Positions 1 through 5,848 of a stretch of DNA of 6,063 bases are shown piece after piece. The notes beneath the pieces were generated by a model. The model made no database searches. It was not told the DNA's origin and saw only the letters and a list, made by a program, of their open reading frames with translations. Positions within the stretch are counted from its first letter, which is position 1, and every line of letters starts with the position of its first letter. The DNA is from DATKHR01 sp035939575 (lineage in GTDB: Bacteria > Acidobacteriota > Vicinamibacteria > Vicinamibacterales > CAVVIG01): assembly GCA_035939575.1 (NCBI GenBank), contig DASZFS010000311.1:1-6063 (forward strand). The letters are read 5' to 3'. A program made the position numbers and the translations under genes.

Positions 1-933
1 GCCGATCAAGCCGTGGTCAACCTTGGTGCGCCTGCCCAGTTGCTCTCCGCGAATGTCGATCTGCACGACGCTGGCGCCTTCGGGATAGAACTGCTGGTAC
101 GGGAAGTCGGTGCCAATCATCAAGAGCACGTCGCAGTTCATTATGGCGTGATAGCCGGATGAAAAGCCGAGAAGCCCGGTCATCCCGACATCGAAGGGGT
201 TGTCGTACTCGATGAACTCCTTTCCACGCATCGCGTGCACGATCGGGGCATTCAGTCTGGCCGCCAGCGCGACCAACTCCGCATGGGCTCCTGCGCAACC
301 TGCCCCGCCAAGAATCGTGATCTTCTTCGAACGGTTCAGAAGCGTTGCGAGCACATTGAGGTCGTCTTCGGACGGGCACACGCTTGGCCGGGGTTCTGGA
401 AAGCGCAGGCGCGGCGCTTGCTCGACGGCATCGAGCAGCGCGATGTCGCCCGGGAGGGCGATCACGGAGACACCGCGCCGCGAGATCGCCGTTTGCATCG
501 CGATCTCGAGGACGCGGGGCATCTGGTCAGGCTGAGACACCAGTTCGCAATAGTGGCTGCACTGCGCGAACAGATGCTCAGGATGCGTCTCCTGAAAGTA
601 CCCGCTCCCGAGCTCACGGCTGGGTATCTGCGCGGCAATCGCCACGACCGGAACACGACTGCGGTGACAGTCGTAGAGGCCGTTGATCAAATGGAGGTTG
701 CCTGGACCGCAGCTTCCGGCGCAGACCGCCAGGCGTCCAGTGAGGTGCGCCTCCGCGCCGGCGGCAAACGCGGCCGTCTCTTCGTGCCTGACATGAATCC
801 ACTGAATGTCTTTCCGGCCACGAATCGAGTCCGTGATGCCGTTGAGCGAGTCACCAGCCAGACCGTAGACTCTCCGGGTGCCTGCTGCTGCGAGAACATC
901 CACGAGCACGTCCGCGACTCGTTTCCTGGCCAT
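1..933 (-). CDS. poxB: Pyruvate:quinone oxidoreductase (pyruvate oxidase, PoxB), 3' end beyond the window
   Basis: ThDP- and FAD-dependent enzyme that oxidatively decarboxylates pyruvate to acetate and CO2 and passes electrons to membrane quinone. The 311 visible codons match my memory of E. coli PoxB almost motif for motif: 'GDSLNGITDS' near residue 27, 'RHEETAAFAAGAEA' at 49-62 with the ThDP-activating Glu at 51, 'CAGSCGPGNLHLINGL' at 71-86, 'GSGYFQETHPEHLF' at 109-122, 'CSHYCELVS' at 125-133, 'GCAGAH' at 212-217, 'HAMRGKE' at 233-239 and 'YDNPFDVGMTGLLGFSSG' at 243-260. These cover the N-terminal pyrimidine-binding domain and most of the central FAD domain. E. coli PoxB is about 572 residues, so the pyrophosphate-binding domain and C-terminal membrane-binding peptide lie off the left edge. 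The ATG is preceded by GGGAG at 943-947 (minus strand, 9 bases away), which lies inside the upstream gene, whose stop is one base before this start. Acetolactate synthase is a distant relative but fits these motifs less well. No frameshift is visible. Confidence 0.95.
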   Translation of the reverse strand, partial: MARKRVADVLVDVLAAAGTRRVYGLAGDSLNGITDSIRGRKDIQWIHVRHEETAAFAAGAEAHLTGRLAVCAGSCGPGNLHLINGLYDCHRSRVPVVAIAAQIPSRELGSGYFQETHPEHLFAQCSHYCELVSQPDQMPRVLEIAMQTAISRRGVSVIALPGDIALLDAVEQAPRLRFPEPRPSVCPSEDDLNVLATLLNRSKKITILGGAGCAGAHAELVALAARLNAPIVHAMRGKEFIEYDNPFDVGMTGLLGFSSGYHAIMNCDVLLMIGTDFPYQQFYPEGASVVQIDIRGEQLGRRTKVDHGLIG

Positions 934-934
934 G

Positions 935-1159
935 TCACTTTTCTCCCATGCCTGAGAACGGCGGCGCCATCTGAATGGACGCGAAATCGCCAGCCGGCAC
1001 CCGCATGCGTTTGGCATGCAGACGGCGGTACCCGTCCCTGACCTGCTCGCTCGTGGCGCCGATCGCCTCGCCCATGGCATCGAGCGTTGGAGACTGCCGC
1101 GTTGTCACAAAATGCTGATACACGGCCGTCCGCAAGTTCACATCAAACGTCTCGTCCAT
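935..1159 (-). CDS. Small winged-helix protein resembling the MerB (alkylmercury lyase) N-terminal domain
   Basis: 74 residues. The sequence 'LRTAVYQHFVTTRQSPT' (9-25), then a predicted helix-turn-helix 'AMGEAIGATSEQVRDGYRRLH' split over 28-48, then 'SIQMAPPFSG' (61-70) follows the pattern I recognise from the N-terminal winged-helix domain of the alkylmercury lyase family. In those proteins the 'MAxPFS' segment leads into the catalytic domain. Here the protein stops four residues later, so no catalytic cysteines exist and it cannot be an organomercurial lyase. It may bind DNA or act as an adaptor. The reading frame continues upstream to 1480, but that extension lies antisense to the plus-strand secreted gene and has no family-like sequence, so I chose the ATG at 1157-1159, with GGGG six bases upstream as a weak ribosome site. 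Its TGA (935-937) is one base from the poxB ATG, so the two are probably co-transcribed and translationally coupled. Whether it is a native single-domain protein or a truncated gene is open. Confidence 0.75.
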   Translation of the reverse strand: MDETFDVNLRTAVYQHFVTTRQSPTLDAMGEAIGATSEQVRDGYRRLHAKRMRVPAGDFASIQMAPPFSGMGEK

Positions 1160-1240
1160 AATCGTCCCCGGCCAACGGATAGCTGATTGGAGCACTCTAT
1201 CGCTGAAGAGCTCATGCTCAGACGTGAACCTCCCGTCGCC

Positions 1241-1301
1241 TGAAGCGTACGGCCGAGGCTGGCCTCGTGGCCAGTGGGCACGAACATCGCATAGCGCTTC
1301 A
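1241..1301. repeat. Nested inverted repeats upstream of the secreted-protein gene
   Basis: TGAAGCG at 1241-1247 is the exact reverse complement of CGCTTCA at 1295-1301, and a near-perfect palindrome CGAGGCTGGCCTCG sits between them at 1254-1267. The right arm ends two bases before the GGAGG ribosome-binding site. If transcribed, the pair could fold as a long stem enclosing a short hairpin next to the ribosome site. The inner palindrome alone could be an operator for a dimeric regulator, such as the divergently encoded winged-helix protein. Short repeats like these can arise by chance in GC-rich DNA. Confidence 0.3.
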
Positions 1302-1303
1302 AC

Positions 1304-1308
1304 GGAGG
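1304..1308 (+). promoter_or_regulatory. Shine-Dalgarno site GGAGG for the secreted-protein gene
   Basis: A consensus GGAGG lies five bases before the ATG at 1314. It fixes the start at 1314 rather than the in-frame ATG at 1224, which would place about 30 non-hydrophobic residues ahead of an obvious signal peptide. Confidence 0.85.
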
Positions 1309-1313
1309 TTCCT

Positions 1314-1742
1314 ATGAAGCGCGTCCAAATTGTCGCGGCAATAGCGATATGTGCGTTTTGTGCTGTTGGCCTTACGGCACAGTCCGGCACCGTTGAGCGG
1401 AAAGAGAAAACCAAGATCGAGGTCAAAGGCGGAAAAGAGGTGACGCTGACCGGTTGCCTCCAGCGAAGCGATGGCCACACGGACTATGTGCTCACCGACG
1501 AAGTCGGTCAAGTGAAGTACGCGGTCGTGACGGACGACAACTTGACAAAGTACGTTGATCGCCGGGTGGAAGTGAAAGGCAAGGCGGCGGATCGTGGTGA
1601 CGGGAAGGTGAAGGTCGAACACAAAGTCGAAGGGACGACTGGCGAGACCGCCGAATCAAAGGTCGAGAGGAACGGCGATACGACGCCGATACCTTACCTT
1701 GGCCTCCACTCGATCAAGACCATCGCGCCGACGTGTCGCTAG
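1314..1742 (+). CDS. Small secreted protein with VTLTGCLQ motif (DUF5818-like), function unknown
   Basis: 142 residues. Residues 1-22 form a signal peptide: basic 'MKR', a hydrophobic run 'IVAAIAICAFCAVGL', and a likely cleavage after 'LTA'. The mature part starts with a charged stretch (24-40), then 'VTLTGCLQ' (43-50) followed by a predicted beta-rich segment 'YVLTDEVGQVKYAVVTDD' (58-75) and 'KYVDRRVEVKGKA' (79-91), and ends 'PYLGLHSIKTIAPTC' (127-141). This layout (a 'TGCLQ' start, small OB-like beta fold, C-terminal Cys) is one I associate with small exported proteins common in Acidobacteriota, close to DUF5818. That name is from memory. Cys48 and Cys141 could form a disulfide outside the cytoplasm. 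The mature protein is rich in Lys and Glu. It is probably monocistronic; no partner gene follows on the plus strand. No biochemical role can be assigned. Confidence 0.8.
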   Translation: MKRVQIVAAIAICAFCAVGLTAQSGTVERKEKTKIEVKGGKEVTLTGCLQRSDGHTDYVLTDEVGQVKYAVVTDDNLTKYVDRRVEVKGKAADRGDGKVKVEHKVEGTTGETAESKVERNGDTTPIPYLGLHSIKTIAPTCR

Positions 1743-1764
1743 ACGAGCTTGGGTACATCCCTTG

Positions 1765-1777
1765 CCTTGGCACAAGG
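1765..1777 (+). terminator. Weak hairpin after the secreted-protein gene
   Basis: CCTTG-GCA-CAAGG forms a perfect 5-bp stem with a 3-base loop, 22 bases after the stop codon. It has no T-tract following and a short stem, so it is a poor intrinsic terminator and may be coincidental. The rest of 1743-1837 holds no gene I can recognise on either strand. Confidence 0.2.
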
Positions 1778-1837
1778 ATTCTTGCCCCGGAGGGCACGCA
1801 TGGGCAGTCGGGGTTCCAGATTGACGTAAGCGCATGA

Positions 1838-2023
1838 CCTTTTTTGGTGCGCGACGACGCTGACGCCCGGGACCTGCTCGTCCCGACGCTCGGTCGGTGT
1901 GGCGCCGACGTCGTTGCCGTGTCCACGTCTGTCGCCGCGCTCGACCTGTTGCAGAACGTTCGAGAAAAGCCATTCGACGTCCTGGTGTCGGACATCGGCA
2001 TGCCCGGCAAGCGCACGGTCTAG
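1838..2023 (+). pseudogene. Response-regulator receiver domain fragment (frameshifted, truncated)
   Basis: The frame entering at 1838 reads 'PFLVRDDADARDLL', then 'VAALDLLQ', then 'PFDVLVSDIGMPG', and stops at TAG 2021-2023. These are the receiver landmarks: the acidic pair after strand 1, the 'DAR' start of helix 1, and the phospho-acceptor Asp in 'SDIGMPG' (residue 49 counting from the GTG at 1847). The closest style is the receiver of hybrid sensor kinases. Everything after strand 3 and its loop (conserved Ser/Thr and Lys) is missing. The frame has an in-frame TGA just upstream (1835-1837). However, an ATG at 1834 is out of frame by one base, and removing one T from the T6 run at 1840-1845 would join 'MTFLVRDDADARDLL'. 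It is thus probably a decayed gene with an indel in a homopolymer plus a 3' deletion. A tiny GTG-started peptide from 1847 cannot be excluded, but no ribosome site precedes it. Confidence 0.65.
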
Positions 2024-3693
2024 TGCGACCGCCGGTGCTCGAGCGTGGCCCGCACGGTGGATACGAGCTCGGTATCATCAAACGGCTTGTTGATGTGGCC
2101 TTCGAATCCCGCAGCCTGCGTCCGGCCGTGATCGGCCTGACTGGCCAGACCGCTCACCGCGACGACCGGTGGATGATCCTGCCCCTGGACGCGACAGAGT
2201 TCGCGCAGAAATTCGAAGCCGTCCATCCTCGGCATTCGGAGGTCACACAGGACAAGATCGGGTCGGCTCGTCGCCATGACAGCGAGCGCTTCGAGCCCGT
2301 CTCGCGCGACGAGCACGCGGGCGCCGAGGACCTCCAACATGACGCGCGTCGCATCGAGTGAATCCTGCGTGTCTTCAATGAGGAGGAGCGTGAGATCGTC
2401 AAATGGAGGGTCTTTTCGTTCTTCGGTGTCAGCGGTGCGCAAGACAACAGAGGCGCCTAGATCGGTCACGGGAAGGCGGATCGTGACGTCTGTCCCGCGT
2501 CCGAGTCCGCTGCTCGCAACATCGATGTACCCTCGATGTAGTTCGACGAGTCGCTTGACGACCGCCAACCCGATCCCGAGCCCTGCATGACGGCGTCGAG
2601 TGCCTTCCTCCTGCTGCCGGAACATGTCGAAGACGTGCGGCAGGAATGCCGGGGCGATGCCCTCTCCCGAATCGCCAATCCGCACAACCGCCGTATCCCC
2701 CTGTCGCTCCGCGGTCACGGTGACCCGCCCGGCCGCGGCCGTGAATTTCAGCGCGTTGGACAGCACGTTGCTGAAGATCTGCTGCAGCCTGCCCGCGTCT
2801 CCTTCGACGGTCAGCGGTTCGTTCGCCTCGGCATACTCGACGTCGATCCTCTTGCTCGCGGCCATCTCATGCAGCGTGTCCAGCACCGAGCGCAGCAGGT
2901 CAGACAGATCGTGGATGCCGACGTCGAGAGGCACATCGTCACGGATGACGCGGTTCAGGTCGAGAAGATCGTCGACCAGTTTGATTTGGAGCAGCGCGTT
3001 CCGCTCAATCGAATCGACTGCCTTCCGGCGGTTGACCGGATTATCAACGGCCTCTTTGAGGACTCGGACCCATCCAAGGATCGGCGTCAGGGGCGTCCGC
3101 AACTCGTGTGACACCACCGCAAGAAACTCGTCTTTCGCGGTCATCTCGTTCTTGAGCCGCGTTGCCATGTCTTCGTACTCGCGGGTACGATGGTTTTCCC
3201 GAAGGAGTGTGTCACCGAGGACCTGGAGCAACTCGCCGTGCAGGACGAGACGGCGCTCGGGCACCGGCTGCTGCTGCCGTGCCACGTCCCATAGACGTCG
3301 AAACGGAACTCCGGCCTGGCGCGCGAGCCGCTCGATCGCCGACGACTGTGTGAAATCCACCAGCGCATAGCCCGCGACGGCTGCGCCGACGACCTTCTCG
3401 TCAAGTACGAGCGATGTCCCGACGACGGCCAGGCCGTACAATGGCGCGACGATGACGGCTGGACGCTTCCCGGTCTGCTGGAGGCACGTTCGGGCGCATT
3501 CGGCCAGAATGCCGGGCGCATAGCCATACTCGTTCAACAGGGCAAACAGCGGCGTGGATGGCGAAGGACCGCAGACGATACTCCCGTCCACGTCGTACAG
3601 CGCAACAGTCAGGTGGGTGACGGCGCCAAATTTCTCCAGCGCCGGACTCCAGACGTTCCCGTTGAAAAGGGTCGCCTTGTCCCACGAGCTCAT
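2020..3693 (-). CDS. Hybrid histidine kinase with GAF/PocR-like N-terminal region and C-terminal receiver
   Basis: 557 residues, cytoplasmic, no membrane segment seen. Residues 1-~115 ('FGAVTHLTVALYDVDGSIVCGP', split at 22-43; Cys66 and Cys70; 'VVGAAVAGYALVDF' at 101-114) look like a GAF/PocR-type small-ligand sensor, a tentative fold call. A helical linker (~145-185) leads to HisKA with 'FLAVVSHELRTPLTPILGW' (phospho-acceptor His196). The HATPase domain has the N-box 'NVLSNALKFT' (Asn313), G1 'GDSGEGI' (340-346), the F-box near 355 and G2 'GLGIGL' (371-376). The C-terminal receiver (~435-555) has acidic Glu440/Asp441, phospho-acceptor Asp484 in 'CDLRMPRMDG', Ser514 and Lys536 in 'INKPF', so it looks fully active. 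There is no DNA-binding output, so the receiver probably feeds back on the kinase or relays to another protein. The ATG at 3691-3693 lies nine bases after the KaiC-like stop with only a weak ribosome site, suggesting translational coupling. Its stop overlaps the stop of the opposing receiver fragment. Confidence 0.93.
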   Translation of the reverse strand: MSSWDKATLFNGNVWSPALEKFGAVTHLTVALYDVDGSIVCGPSPSTPLFALLNEYGYAPGILAECARTCLQQTGKRPAVIVAPLYGLAVVGTSLVLDEKVVGAAVAGYALVDFTQSSAIERLARQAGVPFRRLWDVARQQQPVPERRLVLHGELLQVLGDTLLRENHRTREYEDMATRLKNEMTAKDEFLAVVSHELRTPLTPILGWVRVLKEAVDNPVNRRKAVDSIERNALLQIKLVDDLLDLNRVIRDDVPLDVGIHDLSDLLRSVLDTLHEMAASKRIDVEYAEANEPLTVEGDAGRLQQIFSNVLSNALKFTAAAGRVTVTAERQGDTAVVRIGDSGEGIAPAFLPHVFDMFRQQEEGTRRRHAGLGIGLAVVKRLVELHRGYIDVASSGLGRGTDVTIRLPVTDLGASVVLRTADTEERKDPPFDDLTLLLIEDTQDSLDATRVMLEVLGARVLVARDGLEALAVMATSRPDLVLCDLRMPRMDGFEFLRELCRVQGQDHPPVVAVSGLASQADHGRTQAAGFEGHINKPFDDTELVSTVRATLEHRRSH

Positions 3694-3702
3694 GGGGCTA
3701 CT

Positions 3703-5241
3703 CTACTCGGATTCGTGAGCCTCGCCGCGGCGCCGTCCAACCCGCGGATGCCTCGTCGGCGCGCGCGAGATCAATCCCTGATAGGCGGAGAACGCAGCGT
3801 GGGGTGTCGCGACGGGCAACTGCCGCGGCAGCACGCGCATGCCCTGGCCGTTCAGAACCTCGCACTCATAGGTCGTGCGAGTGGTCGGATTCGCGCGCAT
3901 TTTCGCGACCGTCAGCCCGAGCCGGAAGGCGTCGCCGATCTCAATCCAGTTCATCAGGATGATGTTGTCCACGAGCGAGCTCATCGCGAAGTCGCCCATC
4001 ATCGACGACATGCCGAGCATTTCCGGGTTTTCGTGATTGTAGACGGCGGCGGTCTGGTGCTCCTTCATCAGCGCCACGAGGGCGTGGAAGAAGTCACGAA
4101 ACGTTCGACCCTCGTGGCCGAGGTTCGAGCCATAGGTCGAGAGGCTGTCAAGCACGACGCGCGTAGGCCTGAACTCGGTGACGATCCTCTCGATCTCGTG
4201 AAAATGTTGGTCGATCTCGATCTCCTGCGGCGGATCGTAGTGCAGCCGAATGAGATCCTGATCGATCCATGGCTGCATGTCGATGCCAATGCTCGCCGCG
4301 TTCCGGATCACTTGAGGCACTTGTTCATCGAGCGTGAGCATGAGGCTTCGCTCGCCGCGCCGCGCGCCTTCCGCCATGTACTGGCACGCCATGACGCTCT
4401 TGCCCACGCCTGAAATGCCCGCGACCACCGTCGTGCTGCCGAGGAAGTAGCCGCCGTTCACGATTTCATCGAGCCCGGGCGTGCCAGTCGAGATGCGAGT
4501 CGTCGGATCGAAGGCAGCGGCGCGGTCGCGGCTCGCCCGGCGGGGAGCCTGCACACGGCGGTACACCTGAATCCCGTGTCCATCGATAATCCGGAACGAA
4601 TGGCGCCCCATCTGAAAGTCCTGGCCACGCGATTTGACGATCTCGATCGATCGCACTGTCGCGCGGGACATGTCTTCCATACGCAACCGGACCACTGTGT
4701 CGGCGATCGACTCTTCGGGAAGCGCAGCCGGCTTGTCTCCGTTGAGCGCGCTCGCTTCGAGAGCGAGGACCGCCGTGAGATTCTCGCGGCTCAACCCCTC
4801 GACGAGAACGTGAAACGCGTCGCGTGGCTCAGGTCCCCCGACCCCGCCAATCACGCCTGCCACACCGTCCACGAAGATGCGGCGCGCTCCCATTGTCGCG
4901 GCCTCGTCGAGCAGCAGACTGTCGGCCTGCTGCAGCTCCTGCCGGAACACCTGGCGCGTCGTAAAAATAATCTTCAAGCGGCTCTGTCGCTCGAGATGGG
5001 GAAGGTCCCAGCCAAACCGCGCCGCGTCGCGCACGACCTTTTCGGGAGAGACCTCGAACAGGACGATGATGCCGGGCTCGCCAAACTCGCTGGCCCCGCG
5101 GTAGACGAACTCCACACCTGTCGTTGTCTTTCCCGTCCCGATCGCGCCTTCCAGAAGGATGACGTTGCCGCGCGGAATACCGCCGGTGAGGATGTCATCG
5201 AGGCCGCTGATCCCTGTCCTGACGAGATCGGGTTCAGCCAC
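3703..5241 (-). CDS. KaiC-family double RecA-like ATPase
   Basis: About 512 residues, close to cyanobacterial KaiC (519). Residues are numbered here from the TTG codon one position upstream of the chosen GTG. There are two tandem RecA-like domains. Domain 1 has 'TGISGLDDILTGGIPRG' (10-26), Walker A 'GAIGTGKT' (33-40), 'FEVSPEKV' (63-70) and Walker B 'RRIFVDG' (Asp126). Domain 2 has 'TGTPGLDEIVNGGYFLGS' (253-270), Walker A 'GISGVGKS' (276-283), 'LDEQ' (305-308) and Walker B 'RVVLDSLS' (Asp366). Near the end 'AMSSLVDNIILMNWIEI' (420-436) aligns with the KaiC phosphosite region, placing Ser422 and Ser423 at KaiC Ser431/Thr432, followed by a 'KMR' motif (448-450). KaiC proteins form hexamers and link ATP hydrolysis to autophosphorylation; outside cyanobacteria most are uncharacterised signalling ATPases. 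The usual Glu-Glu pair is Glu64-Val65 in domain 1 and Asp306-Glu307 in domain 2, so rates may differ from KaiC. No kaiA or kaiB is seen nearby, so the symbol kaiC is withheld. It lies between a winged-helix gene and a hybrid kinase on one strand. Confidence 0.93.
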   Translation of the reverse strand: MAEPDLVRTGISGLDDILTGGIPRGNVILLEGAIGTGKTTTGVEFVYRGASEFGEPGIIVLFEVSPEKVVRDAARFGWDLPHLERQSRLKIIFTTRQVFRQELQQADSLLLDEAATMGARRIFVDGVAGVIGGVGGPEPRDAFHVLVEGLSRENLTAVLALEASALNGDKPAALPEESIADTVVRLRMEDMSRATVRSIEIVKSRGQDFQMGRHSFRIIDGHGIQVYRRVQAPRRASRDRAAAFDPTTRISTGTPGLDEIVNGGYFLGSTTVVAGISGVGKSVMACQYMAEGARRGERSLMLTLDEQVPQVIRNAASIGIDMQPWIDQDLIRLHYDPPQEIEIDQHFHEIERIVTEFRPTRVVLDSLSTYGSNLGHEGRTFRDFFHALVALMKEHQTAAVYNHENPEMLGMSSMMGDFAMSSLVDNIILMNWIEIGDAFRLGLTVAKMRANPTTRTTYECEVLNGQGMRVLPRQLPVATPHAAFSAYQGLISRAPTRHPRVGRRRGEAHESE

Positions 5242-5246
5242 CAATG

Positions 5247-5251
5247 CCTCC
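5247..5251 (-). promoter_or_regulatory. Shine-Dalgarno site GGAGG that selects a GTG start for the KaiC-like gene
   Basis: On the minus strand GGAGG is followed by CA, then TTG (5244-5242), then GTG (5241-5239). The spacing is 2 bases to TTG, too short, and 5 bases to GTG, which is normal. No ATG is available upstream because the frame closes at the TGA at 5274-5272. GTG at 5241 is therefore preferred; the difference is one residue. Confidence 0.7.
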
Positions 5252-5271
5252 GGTGCCCACGTCTCCGCGCC

Positions 5272-5808
5272 TCATCCCACCTTGCTCCCAGGGGCTACAT
5301 GTGACTTCCGCCGAACCACAAACGGGCGCGGGCCCGAGGCAGCTACCACGTTACGCGTGCGACGGGCAACGGGGCCGCCGGCGCCTTTCGGCGCGCGTTG
5401 CGAGAGCGCCCGGATTGCGGCCAGGCGTCCGTGACGTGTGGAGGCCAGCTCCAGCAGTGATGGGAGCCATCCGCCTGTCGTGCCGCCGACAGCAAAAACG
5501 TACATCCGCGCGGCATGTGACGGGTTCTGCGTCCGTGTCAGCAGCCCACCCTCCAGAAGGATCTCGAGCGAGTCCGCAATCTGCTTGAGCTCGTACCCAA
5601 GCCAGGCCGCGAGCTGCTCGCTGGTGATCAGCGTGCGCGGGTGCCGCGCAAAGAAGAGCAAGAGGTCAAGGTCGCAGGGGTGCCGAAGCAAATCGATGCG
5701 GTCGAGCAGACGAGGGATGTCTTCGAGATTCATGTCCGAGCTCGAGCGTGGGGACGGCTCAACAAGACGACTATCGTAGATGCCTTCAACTCTGGGAGCA
5801 AGGCTCAT
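5272..5808 (-). CDS. Winged-helix putative regulator with a basic C-terminal tail
   Basis: Up to 178 residues. The core runs from 'NLEDIPRLLDRIDLLRHPCDLDLL' (split at 27-50) through 'FFARHPRTLITSEQLAAWLG' (52-71) and a probable recognition helix 'ELKQIADSLEILLEGGLL' (73-90) to a wing 'TRTQNPSHAARMYVFAV' (91-107) and a last helix 'WLPSLLELASTRHGRLAAIRAL' split over 114-135. This is the order of a winged helix-turn-helix domain. After about 138 the protein is low-complexity and strongly basic ('RRTRN', 'VVRRKSH'), possibly disordered or nucleic-acid binding. The start is unsure: ATG 5808 gives the longest form without a clear ribosome site, while ATG 5733 (residue 26) begins right at the conserved core. 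The stop is 30 bases before the KaiC-like GTG, implying co-transcription, so it may be the operon's transcription factor or an output partner of the KaiC-kinase pair. No named family could be assigned with certainty. Confidence 0.8.
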   Translation of the reverse strand: MSLAPRVEGIYDSRLVEPSPRSSSDMNLEDIPRLLDRIDLLRHPCDLDLLLFFARHPRTLITSEQLAAWLGYELKQIADSLEILLEGGLLTRTQNPSHAARMYVFAVGGTTGGWLPSLLELASTRHGRLAAIRALSQRAPKGAGGPVARRTRNVVAASGPRPFVVRRKSHVAPGSKVG

Positions 5809-5848
5809 TTTGTTACGTCATGAAGTGGGCGTCACGCGGCACATTAGT

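Larger units (their letters stand above)
1160..1313. other. Divergent intergenic region
   Basis: This gap separates the start of the winged-helix/poxB unit (minus) from the start of the secreted-protein gene (plus), so promoters for both should lie here. I see no convincing -35/-10 pair on either strand. It does hold two small inverted repeats, listed separately, and the ribosome-binding site of the plus-strand gene at its right end. No small gene or RNA is apparent. Confidence 0.6.

Noticed and set aside
235..1041. Long plus-strand open frame opposite poxB
   Set aside because: It is Arg/His-rich with no recognisable motif, while the opposite strand encodes PoxB with dense family motifs. It is a GC-rich antisense shadow.
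935..1159. Calling this gene merB (organomercurial lyase)
   Set aside because: Only the N-terminal winged-helix part is present; the catalytic domain and its cysteines are missing, and no mer genes are seen.
1160..1480. Upstream extension of the winged-helix frame (start at 1480)
   Set aside because: The extra 107 residues show no family similarity and lie antisense to the secreted-protein gene; the conserved pattern begins just after the ATG at 1159.
1897..2361. Plus-strand open frame spanning the receiver fragment and the kinase 3' end
   Set aside because: It is in a different frame from the receiver fragment and its sequence beyond 2020 is antisense to the kinase receiver domain, with no motif of its own.
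3613..4413. Long plus-strand open frame opposite the KaiC-like gene and kinase start
   Set aside because: His/Arg/Asp-rich composition typical of an antisense frame; the minus strand carries Walker motifs and KaiC-family sequence.
3703..5241. A cyanobacterial-type circadian clock
   Set aside because: No kaiA, kaiB or rpaA-like gene is seen in the window, the kinase lacks a recognisable KaiB-like sensor, and the glutamate pairs differ. A KaiC-family protein alone does not show a clock.
4576..5304. Plus-strand open frame opposite KaiC domain 1
   Set aside because: No domain or start signal; explained as a shadow of the KaiC-like coding strand.
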